Assembly: GCF_000299575.1 (NCBI RefSeq)
Contig: NZ_AMGO01000036.1
Location: 162,396-226,395, forward strand
Source: Oceaniovalibus guishaninsula JLT2003
GTDB lineage: Bacteria > Pseudomonadota > Alphaproteobacteria > Rhodobacterales > Rhodobacteraceae
Direction: 5' to 3'
Length of the DNA stretch: 64,000 bases
A program made the position numbers and the translations under genes. The notes beneath the pieces were generated by a model. The model did not search any database and had not been told where the DNA came from. It was given only the letters and a program-made list of their open reading frames with translations. Position 1 is the stretch's first letter; each line of letters opens with the position of its first letter. Below, one piece after another: positions 27,259 to 36,295 of this stretch.

Positions 27259-28587
27259 TCAGGACAGGGCGATTTCGGCGGCGCGGCCGAGGCGCAGAAG
27301 CCGCCTTTCGCTGCGGGGCGGCGTCTGGATCAGCAGACCGGCCGACGGCACGCCTGTCGGAAGGGTCAGGCCGGGCAGCCCCATCAGATTGCCGATCCGG
27401 GTATTGCGCAGCGTCAGCAGGTTGCGGTCGGCGAAATAATCCACGTCGCGTTCCAGACGCGCGCGGTCGGGCGGCAGGATCGGACTGGTCGGCAGGATCA
27501 CCGCATCGAAACCGCCCGTCGCCGCCAGATAGCCGCGCCGCAGATCGTCCAGCAACCGCCACGCGGCGACGTAATCGGGCGCCGAGACGCTGCGCCCGCC
27601 GCGAAAGCGTTCGCGCACGGGGGCGAACATGAGATCCGGCTGCGCCTCGATCCGATCGGCCCAGACGCCATAGGCTTCGGCGGCAAAAACGGTCGCGGCC
27701 AACGGCAACGCGCGTTCGACCGCATCGACCCCGCCGCGTTCCACAGTGGCGCCGGCGGCGCGCAGACATTCCACCGCCCGTTCGAACCCGCAGGCAACCG
27801 GCGCCGCGAGATCGGTCATCGCGGTTCCATCCAGCCATAGCAGCCGCGCGCCTTGCAGGGTCGCGCCGGTCAGGTCGGGGGCGGGCCAGCCACCCATCGC
27901 CGCCCAGACCAGCGCCGCATCCTCGACATTGCGAGCGAGCGGCCCCAGCGTGTCGAAACGCGGGCAAAGCGGCACCACGCCGCCCATCGGCAGGGTGCCG
28001 GCGGTGGTCTTCAGCCCGACCAGATCGTTCCAGGCGGCGGGCACGCGGACCGATCCGCCGGTATCGCTGCCGATGCCGCAGGGCGCCAGACCGAACGCGA
28101 CCGACGCGGCGGCCCCCGACGACGACCCGCCCGAGACCGCATCTTCGTCGTGGATGCAAGGCGGCGAGGCGGTGACGGGGTTCAGGCCGAGGCCGGAGAA
28201 TGCCAGCTCGGTCATGTGGGTCTTGCCGAGGCAGACCATCCCCGCCGCCGATGCGTTGCGAAGGACATCGGCGTCGCGCGTGGGAACCCGGCCCTTCAAC
28301 AGCGCGCTGCCAGCCTCGGTCGCGGTGCCGGCGGTATCGAACAGATCCTTCCAGCCGACCGGCACCCCGTCGAGCAGGGAAAGGCGCGTGCCTGCCCTGG
28401 CCCGCCCATGCGCGGCTTTGGCCCCGGCGCAGGCGCGGGCCGGGGTCAGGCGCGCCCAGACGCGGGGGGAGAGCGGATGCGCGTCGATGGCGGCAAGAAA
28501 CGCCCCTGTCAGATCCACCGGGTCGATCCGCCCGGCGGCGATGCCGCGACCCAGATCCGCCGCAGACGCCTTCAGCCATTCGTCCAT
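27259..28587 (-). CDS. amidase-signature family hydrolase
   Basis: A 442-residue amidase. The Ser-cisSer-Lys triad is visible as Lys80 (GVPVGWKDLFDTAG), Ser155 (SGGSSSGAAAS) and nucleophile Ser179 (GSDTGGSVRVPA). There is no signal peptide. The substrate is unknown. It is not accompanied by gatC/gatB, and the sequence is shorter than GatA, so a GatCAB role is unlikely. It is divergent from the UbiH-type gene. Confidence 0.87.
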   Translation of the reverse strand: MDEWLKASAADLGRGIAAGRIDPVDLTGAFLAAIDAHPLSPRVWARLTPARACAGAKAAHGRARAGTRLSLLDGVPVGWKDLFDTAGTATEAGSALLKGRVPTRDADVLRNASAAGMVCLGKTHMTELAFSGLGLNPVTASPPCIHDEDAVSGGSSSGAAASVAFGLAPCGIGSDTGGSVRVPAAWNDLVGLKTTAGTLPMGGVVPLCPRFDTLGPLARNVEDAALVWAAMGGWPAPDLTGATLQGARLLWLDGTAMTDLAAPVACGFERAVECLRAAGATVERGGVDAVERALPLAATVFAAEAYGVWADRIEAQPDLMFAPVRERFRGGRSVSAPDYVAAWRLLDDLRRGYLAATGGFDAVILPTSPILPPDRARLERDVDYFADRNLLTLRNTRIGNLMGLPGLTLPTGVPSAGLLIQTPPRSERRLLRLGRAAEIALS

Positions 28588-28670
28588 GCCCGCCCCCCCC
28601 TGTCGCCGCGCGGACCTTAGCCATGGCGTGTCGCATGGACAATCCGGCGCACGGCCCCATAAACACGGTC

Positions 28671-29909
28671 ATGGATACCGATATCATCATCGCGGGCGGC
28701 GGGCTGAACGGCGCGGCCCTGGCGCTGGCCTGCGTTCAGGGGGGGCTGTCGGTCACGCTGGTCGATCCCGCGCCTTCGGAAACGCGGGCCGCGCCGGATT
28801 TCGACGGCCGCAGCTATGCCCTGTCGCTCGGGTCGCGCAACCTGCTGTCGGCGCTGGGGCTTTGGGACGACCTGAAGGACGACGCGCAGCCGATCCTTCG
28901 GATCAAGGTCAGCGACGGACATGCGGGCTTCGGCCCATCGCCGATGGTGCTGCATTTCGATCATGCCGAGATCGAAGACGGTCCAATGGGCCACATGGTC
29001 GAGGATCGTCACCTGCGGCCCGCCCTGCTGGCGGCACTGGACGGGGCGGGCGTGATGCATCTGGCCGGCCGTTCGGTCGCGGCGCAAACGCCCGGCGATC
29101 ATCGGGTGACGGTGACGCTGGACGACGGCACGACGATCGACGCGCATGTGCTGGTCGGGTGCGACGGGCGCGCATCGGCCGTGGCCCGGCGCGCGGGCAT
29201 CGCGCGCTATGGACGCGACTATCGCCAATGCGGCCTGGTCGCCGCCCTGGGGCACGAACGGCCGCATGACGGCATCGCGCATCAGTTCTTCATGCCCGAA
29301 GGGCCGCTGGCGATCCTGCCGCTGAAAGGGAACCGCTGTTCGATCGTCTGGACCGAGACGGCCGAGAATGCCCGCCGCATCGCGGCGCTGGACGACGACG
29401 CCTGGCTGAATATCCTGCGGCCGCGTTTCGGCGATTTTCTGGGCGACATCCACCTTGCCGGGGGGCGGTTCACCTATCCGCTGGTGCTGAGCGTCGCGCA
29501 ATCCTTCGTCGCGCCGCGCATCGCGCTGGTCGGCGACGCCGCCCATGCCGTCCATCCCATCGCCGGACAGGGGCTGAATGCGGGTCTCAAGGATGTGGCG
29601 ACGCTGGCCGAGGTGCTGACCGACGCGCGCCGCCGGGGCGAGGATTTCGGCCGTCCCGAGGTTCTGGCCCGCTATGAACGGTGGCGCCGGTTCGACGTGA
29701 CCGCGCTGGCGCTGGCGACGGACGGCTTCAACCGGCTGTTTTCGAACGACAACCCGCTGCTGCGGCTGGGCCGCGATCTTGGGCTGGGCGCGGTCAACGC
29801 GCTGGCGCCGCTTCGGCGCGGATTGCTGCGCGAGGCGGCGGGCCTGACGGGGGACCGCCCGCGCCTGTTGCGGGGCCTGCCGCTGAACGGTCAGACCGCC
29901 AGGCGGTAG
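28671..29909 (+). CDS. UbiH/UbiF/VisC-family FAD-dependent hydroxylase
   Basis: A 412-residue flavin monooxygenase likely hydroxylating the ubiquinone ring. The N-terminal GGGLNGAALALAC is the dinucleotide-binding loop, and VGCDGRASAVARRAG with GDAAHAVHPIAGQGLNAGLKD are the conserved FAD-contacting motifs of the UbiH group. Which ring position it uses (UbiH, UbiF or UbiL) cannot be told from sequence alone. ATG 28671 is preferred; an in-frame ATG at 28623 adds 16 residues. It is convergent with the response regulator and overlaps its end by 19 bases. Confidence 0.85.
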   Translation: MDTDIIIAGGGLNGAALALACVQGGLSVTLVDPAPSETRAAPDFDGRSYALSLGSRNLLSALGLWDDLKDDAQPILRIKVSDGHAGFGPSPMVLHFDHAEIEDGPMGHMVEDRHLRPALLAALDGAGVMHLAGRSVAAQTPGDHRVTVTLDDGTTIDAHVLVGCDGRASAVARRAGIARYGRDYRQCGLVAALGHERPHDGIAHQFFMPEGPLAILPLKGNRCSIVWTETAENARRIAALDDDAWLNILRPRFGDFLGDIHLAGGRFTYPLVLSVAQSFVAPRIALVGDAAHAVHPIAGQGLNAGLKDVATLAEVLTDARRRGEDFGRPEVLARYERWRRFDVTALALATDGFNRLFSNDNPLLRLGRDLGLGAVNALAPLRRGLLREAAGLTGDRPRLLRGLPLNGQTARR

Positions 29910-30577
29910 CCGCCGCTTTCGGTGACAAGAAGGCGCGCGTTCGACGGATCGGGCTCGATCTTCTGGCGCAGGCGATAGATGTGGGTTTCCAGCGTGTGCG
30001 TCGTGACGCCGGCATTGTATCCCCAGACCTCGTGCAGCAAAATGTCGCGGGCGACGACCCCCTCTTTCGCGCGGTAGAGATATTTGAGGATGTTCGTTTC
30101 CTTCTCGGTCAGGCGGATCTTGCGTTCGGATTCGTCGATCAGCATCTTTAGCGCCGGGCGGAAGGCATACGGCCCAAGCTGGAACACCGCGTCTTCGGAT
30201 TGTTCGTGCTGGCGCAGTTGCGCGCGGATGCGGGCCAGAAGGACCGGAAACTTGAACGGCTTGGTGATGTAATCGTTCGCCCCGGCATCGAGACCCAGGA
30301 TCGTATCGGCATCGCTGTCATGCCCGGTCAGCATGATCACCGGGCATTTGACGCCCTGCTTGCGCATCAGGCGGCACAATTCGCGTCCGTCCGTATCGGG
30401 CAGGCCGACATCGAGGATCACCAGGTCGTAATGCTGGGCCTTGACCTTTTCCATCGCATGCGCGCCGCTATCGGCCTCGAACACGTCGAAATCCTCGGTC
30501 ACGATCAACTGTTCGCTGAGCGCTTCGCGCAGATCCTCGTCGTCATCGACAAGAAGGATTTTCTTCAGGTTCGCCAT
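29891..30577 (-). CDS. OmpR-family response regulator, CenR-like
   Basis: A 228-residue two-component regulator. The receiver domain has the acidic pocket DDD at 11-13, phospho-acceptor Asp56 (VILDVGLPD), and Lys in ITKPFKF. The winged-helix domain (about 125-228) ends THTLETHIYRLRQKIEPDPSNARLLVTESGGYRLAV. The overall pattern (MLTGHDSDADTILGLDAGANDYITKPF, AQLRQHEQSEDAVF) resembles Caulobacter/Rhodobacter CenR, an essential cell-envelope regulator. That assignment is from memory of the family. No histidine kinase gene is adjacent. Its 3' end overlaps the UbiH-type gene. Confidence 0.85.
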   Translation of the reverse strand: MANLKKILLVDDDEDLREALSEQLIVTEDFDVFEADSGAHAMEKVKAQHYDLVILDVGLPDTDGRELCRLMRKQGVKCPVIMLTGHDSDADTILGLDAGANDYITKPFKFPVLLARIRAQLRQHEQSEDAVFQLGPYAFRPALKMLIDESERKIRLTEKETNILKYLYRAKEGVVARDILLHEVWGYNAGVTTHTLETHIYRLRQKIEPDPSNARLLVTESGGYRLAV

Positions 30578-30715
30578 GATGTTCCTCCGTCCGCTTCACA
30601 AGGAGTTGTGATCGCAACGCGCGGACGGCAAGTTTGGACGCCGATCTTTCACATGGACGTGTGAAGACGGCGGGATTTGTTTCACATTCCGACGCCACGA
30701 GGCTATCGCAGCACG

Positions 30716-31793
30716 ATGAAGACCCCCCCGACACTACGCCTGACCCCGGCCGAACGGCTGGCGCGCGCGCGATCCGACATGCGCATGGGCGTGCCCGTAG
30801 TGCTGAGGGGGCCGGGCGGCGCGGCGCTGGTCAGCGGTGCCGAGGTGCTGTCGAAGGACAGGCTGGCGCATCTGGCCGCGGGCGGCGATGCGGTGCTGGC
30901 GATCACGCATCGGCGGGCCGGCACGCTGCATGTGCCGGTCTATGACGGCGATCTAGCACGGCTGCCCCTGCCGCGCGACGTGACGCCCGCCGATCTGACC
31001 GCCATCGCGGATCCCGCGGGCGACCTCGACACCCCGCTGAAGGGGCCGTTCCGGCCGGTGCGGGGCGGCGATGCCGCGCTGGCGCGGGCGGGCCTGGTGC
31101 TGGCGAAATCGGCGCGTCTGCTGCCGGCGGTGGTGCTGGTGCCGGTCGCCGAGCCGCCCGGCGATCTGACCCGTCTGGACGCCGATGCGCTGACCGACGA
31201 CGTGGCGACGCTGCGCGCTGTCGTGTCGGCGCAACTGCCCACATCCGCCAGCCGCGACACGCGCCTGCACGTCTTCCGCCCCGACGATGGCGGCGACGAG
31301 CATTACGCGGTCGAGATCGGGCGCCCCGACCGCGACGGTGCGCCATTGGTGCGGCTGCATTCGGCGTGCTTCACGGGCGACGTGCTGCATTCGCTGAAAT
31401 GCGATTGCGGCCCGCAACTGAACGGCGCCCTGGCGCAGATGGCCGGCGAAGGCGCGGGGGATCCTGCTGTATCTGAATCAGGAAGGCCGGGGGATCGGGC
31501 TGGCGAACAAGCTGCGCGCCTATGCCTTGCAGGATCAGGGATTCGACACGGTCGAGGCGAACCATCGCCTGGGATTCGAGGATGACGAGCGCGATTTTCG
31601 CATCGGTGCGGGGATCCTGCGGCGGATGGGCGTCGGCGCGGTGCGGCTGATGACGAACAATCCGCGCAAGGTTGCCATGCTGCAAGCGTCGGGCATCGAC
31701 GTGGCGGGCCGTGTGCCGCTTTGGGTCGGACGCAATCCGCTGAACGACGCCTATCTGCGGACCAAGGCGCAGAAGTCCGGCCATCTGACCTGA
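30716..31793 (+). pseudogene. ribA: GTP cyclohydrolase II, broken by a one-base frameshift
   Basis: First riboflavin-pathway enzyme, opening GTP to the pyrimidine phosphate. The N-terminal part (about residues 1-160, a degenerate DHBP-synthase-like region) and the Zn-binding Cys set [17 protein letters not shown] read in one frame to about 31460. From there the continuation [28 protein letters not shown]...NPLNDAYL reads in the +1 frame to the stop at 31793. The switch falls at a run of five G (31456-31460); four G would restore one 358-residue protein. As written the first frame stops at 31585 with an unrelated tail. It may be a sequencing error or a true lesion. Confidence 0.85.
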
Positions 31794-31809
31794 CGCGCGC
31801 GCGGCGTGG

Positions 31810-32463
31810 CTAGCCCGGCCGCCGCTCGCCGAAAATGGCCGAGCCGACGCGCACATGGGTCGCGCCCAGTTCGACCGCCAGTTCGAAGTCGCCGCTCATC
31901 CCCATCGACAGGTTCGGCAGACCGTTGCGGCGGGCGATGTCGGCCAGCATGAGGAAATGCGGGGCCGGATCCGCGCCATCGGGCGGGATGCACATGGCGC
32001 CGATCACCGGCAGATCCAGCGCGCGGGCGGTGGCGACGAAGGCGTCGGCATCGCGCGGCAGAACGCCCGCTTTCTGCGGCTCGGCGCCGGTATTCACCTG
32101 CACGAACAGATCGGGACAGGCGCCGCGTTCCTGCGCCAGCCGGGCCAGCGCATTGGCGAGACGCGGCCGGTCGAGCGTCTGGATGGTGCCGAAAAGATCG
32201 ACCGCGGCGCGGGCCTTGTTGGTTTGCAAGGGACCGATCAGGTGCAGGTCGACGGCGCCGAAACGGGCCGTCCAGTCGGGCCACTTGCCGGCCGCTTCCT
32301 GCACGCGGTTTTCGCCGAAACTGCGATGGCCGGAGGTCAGCACGGCCTCGACCCGGTCGGGGGGCTGGACCTTGCTGACGGCGATCAGCGTGACGGATGC
32401 CTCGGACCGCCCGGCGCGGGCGCAGGCGGCGGCAAGGGCGGTCTGGACAGAGGTAAGCGACAT
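31810..32463 (-). CDS. PLP homeostasis protein (YggS/PROSC family)
   Basis: A 217-residue TIM-barrel PLP-binding protein related to the alanine racemase N-domain. The PLP Lys31 is in LIAVSKVQP; SFGENRVQEA, LHLIGPLQTNKAR, VNTGAEPQKAG and LSMGMSGDFELAVELGATHVRVGSAIFG are family hallmarks. It has no catalytic activity known and buffers free PLP. ATG 32463 is preferred over an upstream GTG/ATG extension of 9 residues. It lies downstream of the porin, separated by a terminator. Confidence 0.92.
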   Translation of the reverse strand: MSLTSVQTALAAACARAGRSEASVTLIAVSKVQPPDRVEAVLTSGHRSFGENRVQEAAGKWPDWTARFGAVDLHLIGPLQTNKARAAVDLFGTIQTLDRPRLANALARLAQERGACPDLFVQVNTGAEPQKAGVLPRDADAFVATARALDLPVIGAMCIPPDGADPAPHFLMLADIARRNGLPNLSMGMSGDFELAVELGATHVRVGSAIFGERRPG

Positions 32464-32488
32464 GGCCCTATCCAGCACGGGGACGCGC

Positions 32489-32519
32489 AAAAGAAAAGGG
32501 CCGGCGCATGGCCAGCCCC
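32489..32519 (-). terminator. Rho-independent terminator of the porin gene
   Basis: On the minus strand GGGCTGGC pairs with GCCGGCCC (one G-U pair) around a 5-base loop and is followed by TTTTCTTTT. It lies about 25 bases after the porin stop and before yggS. Confidence 0.8.
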
Positions 32520-32544
32520 TTCCGTTTCGTCCGATCCGAAGGGA

Positions 32545-33678
32545 TCAGAAGGACATCGCGATACCGAACGAGTAGGTATCGAAGTCGAAGTCGTCGTCGC
32601 GGCCGTCGTCGAAGTCTTCGTCGACCTTGTTGTGGCCATAGCCGGCCTGCAGCTCGGCACCGCCGCCCAGATCGTAGTTCACGACCAGACCCCAGCCCGA
32701 CAGATCGCCGTTGTTGGTGTCGAACTTGCCATAGTTGGCGGCAACCAGGAAGGAACCGAACTCGTAACCGACAGCCAGACCGTAGTGCTTGTCCAGATCG
32801 CCGACCACCGCGACGATGTCGCCGTCGTCGACGTCGTCATTGTCTTCGACGATGACGAGGGTCGAGTCGTTGTAGGTCGAGTAGTTCAGGATCGCCTGAA
32901 GGCCGTTATCCATCTTCATGTCGAGGCTGAGGCCGACGACTTCACCGGTGATGTCGTCGGTGTCGTCGAACTTGTCGTCGCCGTCGGTATCAACGGGGAA
33001 GGTGTTGCCCGAACGCTGATAGCCGAGACCGGCGCCGAAGGACACGTTGGCGAACTGGCCGGTGTAGCGCACGCCGATGCCGAGGATCGTGTCGTTGTCG
33101 ATCTCGTCCGTGCGGTCGATCACGCCGTCGAAATCGTCATCGAAGTCGATTTCGTCGTTGTCGTCGTCGATCTCGGCCGAGATCGCGACGGCGAAATCGC
33201 CGAACGAATAGTCGTAGCGCGCGACCTGACCATCATAGTCACCGTCGAAACCCGAGTTGCCGTTGTAACCCAGATGCTCGTGGTTGTCGCCCAGCGAACC
33301 GCCGATGATCGCTTCGGTCATCACGAAGTCCAGTGCGCCGTCGGTGTCGCCCATCGTCAGCGTGCCGTAAGTGCCCGACACGAAGATGGTCGCGCCGCCG
33401 TCGTCGGCATCGTTGCGGGTGGCGCCGGATTCGCCCAGGCCGTCATCCGCGTTGTTGTCGCCGATCTGCTCGTCCAGGTCGACCGACGCGCCGAAGGTCA
33501 GGCCGGCATCGGTTTCGCCCGACATCGAGAAGGTGACGTCGATATCGGTGTGGAACTGGGCGTCGATGTCCGTCCCGCCGAAGATCCCCATTTCCGCCGT
33601 ACCCGACAGATCCACATCCGCCATGGCGAAGGTCGTCGAAGCGACGAGCGCCGTGGTCGCAAGAAGAAATTTGTTCAT
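32545..33678 (-). CDS. outer-membrane porin, unusually Asp-rich
   Basis: A 377-residue general porin (Porin_4-like). Signal peptide MNKFLLATTALVASTTFAMA, then repeated amphipathic beta strands (GTAEMGIFGG, VTFSMSGETDAGLTFGASVDLDE, GTYGTLTMGDTDGALD) and a C-terminal strand ending in Phe (YSFGIAMSF), the BAM recognition pattern. Predicted loops are packed with acid, for example DDDNDEIDFDDDFDG and DTDGDDKFDDTDD, the latter like Ca2+-binding DxDxD loops. This suggests cation selectivity or adaptation to salt, an inference. The ATG at 33678 is preferred over one four codons upstream. Probably strongly expressed. Confidence 0.88.
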   Translation of the reverse strand: MNKFLLATTALVASTTFAMADVDLSGTAEMGIFGGTDIDAQFHTDIDVTFSMSGETDAGLTFGASVDLDEQIGDNNADDGLGESGATRNDADDGGATIFVSGTYGTLTMGDTDGALDFVMTEAIIGGSLGDNHEHLGYNGNSGFDGDYDGQVARYDYSFGDFAVAISAEIDDDNDEIDFDDDFDGVIDRTDEIDNDTILGIGVRYTGQFANVSFGAGLGYQRSGNTFPVDTDGDDKFDDTDDITGEVVGLSLDMKMDNGLQAILNYSTYNDSTLVIVEDNDDVDDGDIVAVVGDLDKHYGLAVGYEFGSFLVAANYGKFDTNNGDLSGWGLVVNYDLGGGAELQAGYGHNKVDEDFDDGRDDDFDFDTYSFGIAMSF

Positions 33679-33835
33679 GCTTTCCCTCATGATCTTTCAT
33701 TCCGACCCCAGAAGGACAAGCTCCTTGGGTACGAGACCGGAGTGCGCCTTTCACGATATCGTTTCAAGCGCGGCAGCGGCCGGGCGGATCGAGGGTGCGG
33801 TAATTGGTGCAACAGCGCCACAGTGGTTCCGGCAC

Positions 33836-33868
33836 GAGAAAGGCCGCCACGGTTTCCCGAAGCGGCCT
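33836..33868 (-). terminator. possible terminator of the 88-residue secreted-protein gene
   Basis: On the minus strand AGGCCGC and GCGGCCT form a 7-base-pair stem around a 14-base loop, followed by TTCT. The T tract is short, so the call is tentative. The rest of the 33679-33902 gap is the porin leader, where a small AAGGA/TCCTT hairpin (33712-33726) precedes the porin start. Confidence 0.4.
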
Positions 33869-33902
33869 CACACCGGATATCCGATGTGTCGGTCCGGGCG
33901 GA

Positions 33903-34169
33903 TCAGCCGTCGCCGCGGGCGATCGCCTCGATCTTCTGGCACTTGTTCGATCCGTCGTCGGACGACGCGGTAATGGTGATGCCCGCGACCTGCGCCATGG
34001 TCAGCGTGTCGATCATATTTCCGTCGATGTCGCAGGCGCGCAGCGCACGGAAGACCTTGCCGGTCACCATCGTCACATCGGGGTCTTCCATCTGCTGCGC
34101 GAAGGCAGCGGGGGCGGCAACCCCGGCAAGCATGGCGGCAGTGGCGGCGGCGGTAATCATACGCTTCAT
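33903..34169 (-). CDS. small secreted protein of unknown function
   Basis: An 88-residue protein with a clear signal peptide (MKRMITAAATAAMLAGVAAPAAFAQ) and a mature part of about 63 residues. Two cysteines (RACDIDG and SNKCQKI) could form a disulfide in the periplasm. No family was recognised. AGGGAAC precedes ATG 34169. A 14-base perfect palindrome CCGCCCGCGGGCGG lies in its leader at 34194-34207. It is monocistronic by position. Confidence 0.65.
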   Translation of the reverse strand: MKRMITAAATAAMLAGVAAPAAFAQQMEDPDVTMVTGKVFRALRACDIDGNMIDTLTMAQVAGITITASSDDGSNKCQKIEAIARGDG

Positions 34170-34450
34170 CTTTGTTCCCTTTTTGACAGTATTCCGCCCG
34201 CGGGCGGTTCTTTGCACGTAGGCCATTCGGATGTAACGCTGCGAAAATCGGTCTGTAAAGTCATAGATCGTTGGCAATGTCTGACAGCACGGACAATTTC
34301 GCGACCCCCGGATGGCGTCTCGGTCATGTAAACGCGCGGGATAGCCGTTCGTTCCGCTGACGTTGGGTCAGAAGGCGCCGATTTGGTTTCTTGCCCGGTC
34401 GCGGTGCCTGCGATAGGTGTCGGCGGCACGATGGTTCAGGGATAGTCCAC

Positions 34451-34939
34451 ATGATGCGCGCCACGCCCCTTGTCACCGCAGCGTTCGTAGGCGCGTCCCT
34501 GCTGCTGTCGGGATGCGGCCGGACGACCGATGGCACCGTCAGCGAATCGACCCTGCGCCAGCGCGAGAACACGCCGCTGGCCGCCCAGCGCAACCGTTCG
34601 ACGATCTGGGATCTGTTCGCCAACAACAACGACCCGAACATCACGGTCGAGGTGAACAAGTATATCTGGACCGCCACGCAGCAGATTCTGGATTTCATGC
34701 CGATCGAGGCGGTCGATCCGTTTTCCGGCGTCATCGTCTATGGCTACGGCCGTCCGCCCGGCGGTGGCGCGGCCTATCGCGCGACGGTCTATGTCACCGA
34801 TCCGGCACTGGACGCGCGATCGCTGAACGTGGCGCTGGCGACGCAATCCGGCCCGGCGACGCCCGACACGGTGCGCGCGATCGAGGACGCGATCCTTACC
34901 CGCGCGCGGCAATTGCGCGTGGCCGACAGCCGGCGCTAA
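34451..34939 (+). CDS. DUF3576 lipoprotein
   Basis: A 162-residue lipoprotein: signal peptide then lipobox LLSGC (Cys near residue 22). The mature domain matches DUF3576: NKYIWTATQQILDFMPIEAVDPFSGVIVYGYG and RATVYVTDPALDARSLNVALATQSG. Members are common in alphaproteobacteria and have no assigned function; an envelope role is likely from the lipobox. Two in-frame ATGs at 34451 and 34454 exist. The last 44 bases overlap the 3' end of the convergent glycosyltransferase gene. Confidence 0.8.
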   Translation: MMRATPLVTAAFVGASLLLSGCGRTTDGTVSESTLRQRENTPLAAQRNRSTIWDLFANNNDPNITVEVNKYIWTATQQILDFMPIEAVDPFSGVIVYGYGRPPGGGAAYRATVYVTDPALDARSLNVALATQSGPATPDTVRAIEDAILTRARQLRVADSRR

Positions 34940-36161
34940 GCGTTTCGACCCACCGCATCTGCGCCGGAAGGCAGACCTTCGCCAGATCGTGACGCGCCCG
35001 GACGGCGGTGCGCGCCGCCGCGCCCAGCCTGTCGCGCAGCGCGGCGTCGCGGCACAGCGTGTCGATCCGGTCCACCAACCCCGCGCCGTCGAAAAAGCCG
35101 CATAAAAGGCCGGTCCGGCCGTTCTCGATTACTTCGGCGACGGGGACGGTGTCGCTGGCGACGATGGCGCAGCCCGCGCTCATCGCCTCGATCAGCGACC
35201 AGCTCAGGACGAAGGGATAGGTCAGATAGACGTGCACGCGGCTGATCTGCAAAAGCCGCGTGAAATCGGCGCGCCCCAGGCGTCCGACGAAATGAAGGCG
35301 CGCAAGGTCCGCCGGCGACAGCCTGCTATCCAGTTCGGCCAGCATCGTCTGCCGCCATGTGCCCCCGCCGGGGGGCGGCATGCCATAGCTGATCCCGTCG
35401 CCGCCCACGACGATCACCTGCGCGGCGGGACGGCGTTGCAGCAGGTCGGGCAGCGCCCGCATGAACACGTGAAAGCCGCGATAGGGTTCGAGGTTGCGGT
35501 TGACGAAGGTGATCACCTCGTCGTCGCGCGTCCAGCTTCGGCCGTTCAGCGTCAGCCGCGCGGCGGGATCGGGGCGGATGGCGTCGGTGTCGATCCCGTC
35601 GAAGGCGACGGTGATTCGCGCCCGGTCGGCGGGCGGATAGGTATCGGCCTGCCACCCCGTCGGGCTGAGGGCGGCATCCGCCATGTCCAGTTGCAGCCGC
35701 TGCGGCAGGTTCTTCAGCCGGATCCGCTGCGCCGCGCCGAATTCCTGCGGACCGCCAAACTCGGGGTCGAAGCCGACATCGGCGCCGGTCGCGCGATACC
35801 AGTATTCGCAATAAAGGCCGATCCGCGCCTGCGGCCAGACATCGCGCAGGAACAGCGCCTCGCCCCAGCCGGGATGCGCGATAACCGCGTCGGGGGAATA
35901 GCCGCGCGATTTCAGCGCCAGCATGGCGCGCATGGCGGCCGTTCCCCGTTCGACCGCGGCGTTCATCGTGGTAAGCCACGGATGCAGATGCGCCGCCTGC
36001 GGCCAGTCATGGCGATAGGGCAGCACGCGGATGCCGCGCCAGGTCTGCGGCTTGCCGGCGCGCCCCGTCAGGGCCGTGACCCGGTGCCCGGCCTGCGCCA
36101 GCGCGGGCGCCAGATGGGCGAATTGCGCGGGAAAGTTCTGATGCAGGAAAAGCAGGTCCAT
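34896..36161 (-). CDS. family 4 glycosyltransferase
   Basis: A 421-residue GT-B glycosyltransferase. The N-terminus MDLLFLHQNFPAQFAHLAPALAQAGHRV and the segment GLYCEYWYR fit the GT4 variant with an N-terminal Glyco_trans_4_3-like domain. The C-terminal nucleotide-sugar domain shows ITFVNRNLEPYRGFHVFMRALP and FVLSWSLIEAMSAGCAIVASDTVPVAEVIENGRTG, with the E-x7-E-type region. The acceptor is unknown, perhaps LPS or a capsule sugar. It is divergent from leuS. Confidence 0.85.
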   Translation of the reverse strand: MDLLFLHQNFPAQFAHLAPALAQAGHRVTALTGRAGKPQTWRGIRVLPYRHDWPQAAHLHPWLTTMNAAVERGTAAMRAMLALKSRGYSPDAVIAHPGWGEALFLRDVWPQARIGLYCEYWYRATGADVGFDPEFGGPQEFGAAQRIRLKNLPQRLQLDMADAALSPTGWQADTYPPADRARITVAFDGIDTDAIRPDPAARLTLNGRSWTRDDEVITFVNRNLEPYRGFHVFMRALPDLLQRRPAAQVIVVGGDGISYGMPPPGGGTWRQTMLAELDSRLSPADLARLHFVGRLGRADFTRLLQISRVHVYLTYPFVLSWSLIEAMSAGCAIVASDTVPVAEVIENGRTGLLCGFFDGAGLVDRIDTLCRDAALRDRLGAAARTAVRARHDLAKVCLPAQMRWVETLSAGCRPRAIAARG

Positions 36162-36295
36162 GACGCCCCCGGAACGGATCGCGTCCCGTCATGGACGACG
36201 AACGGGGCCGTTTTGTGGCGGGGCTGGACCCGTGCCGCCGCCCTCCCTATCAAGGCGCAGCCCGCGGCGGGCACGGATGGACGGGGGACGAAGGC

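Noticed and set aside
33120..33180. Repeated GTC/GAC codons as a tandem repeat
   Set aside because: These are Asp codons of the porin loops, not a separate DNA repeat.
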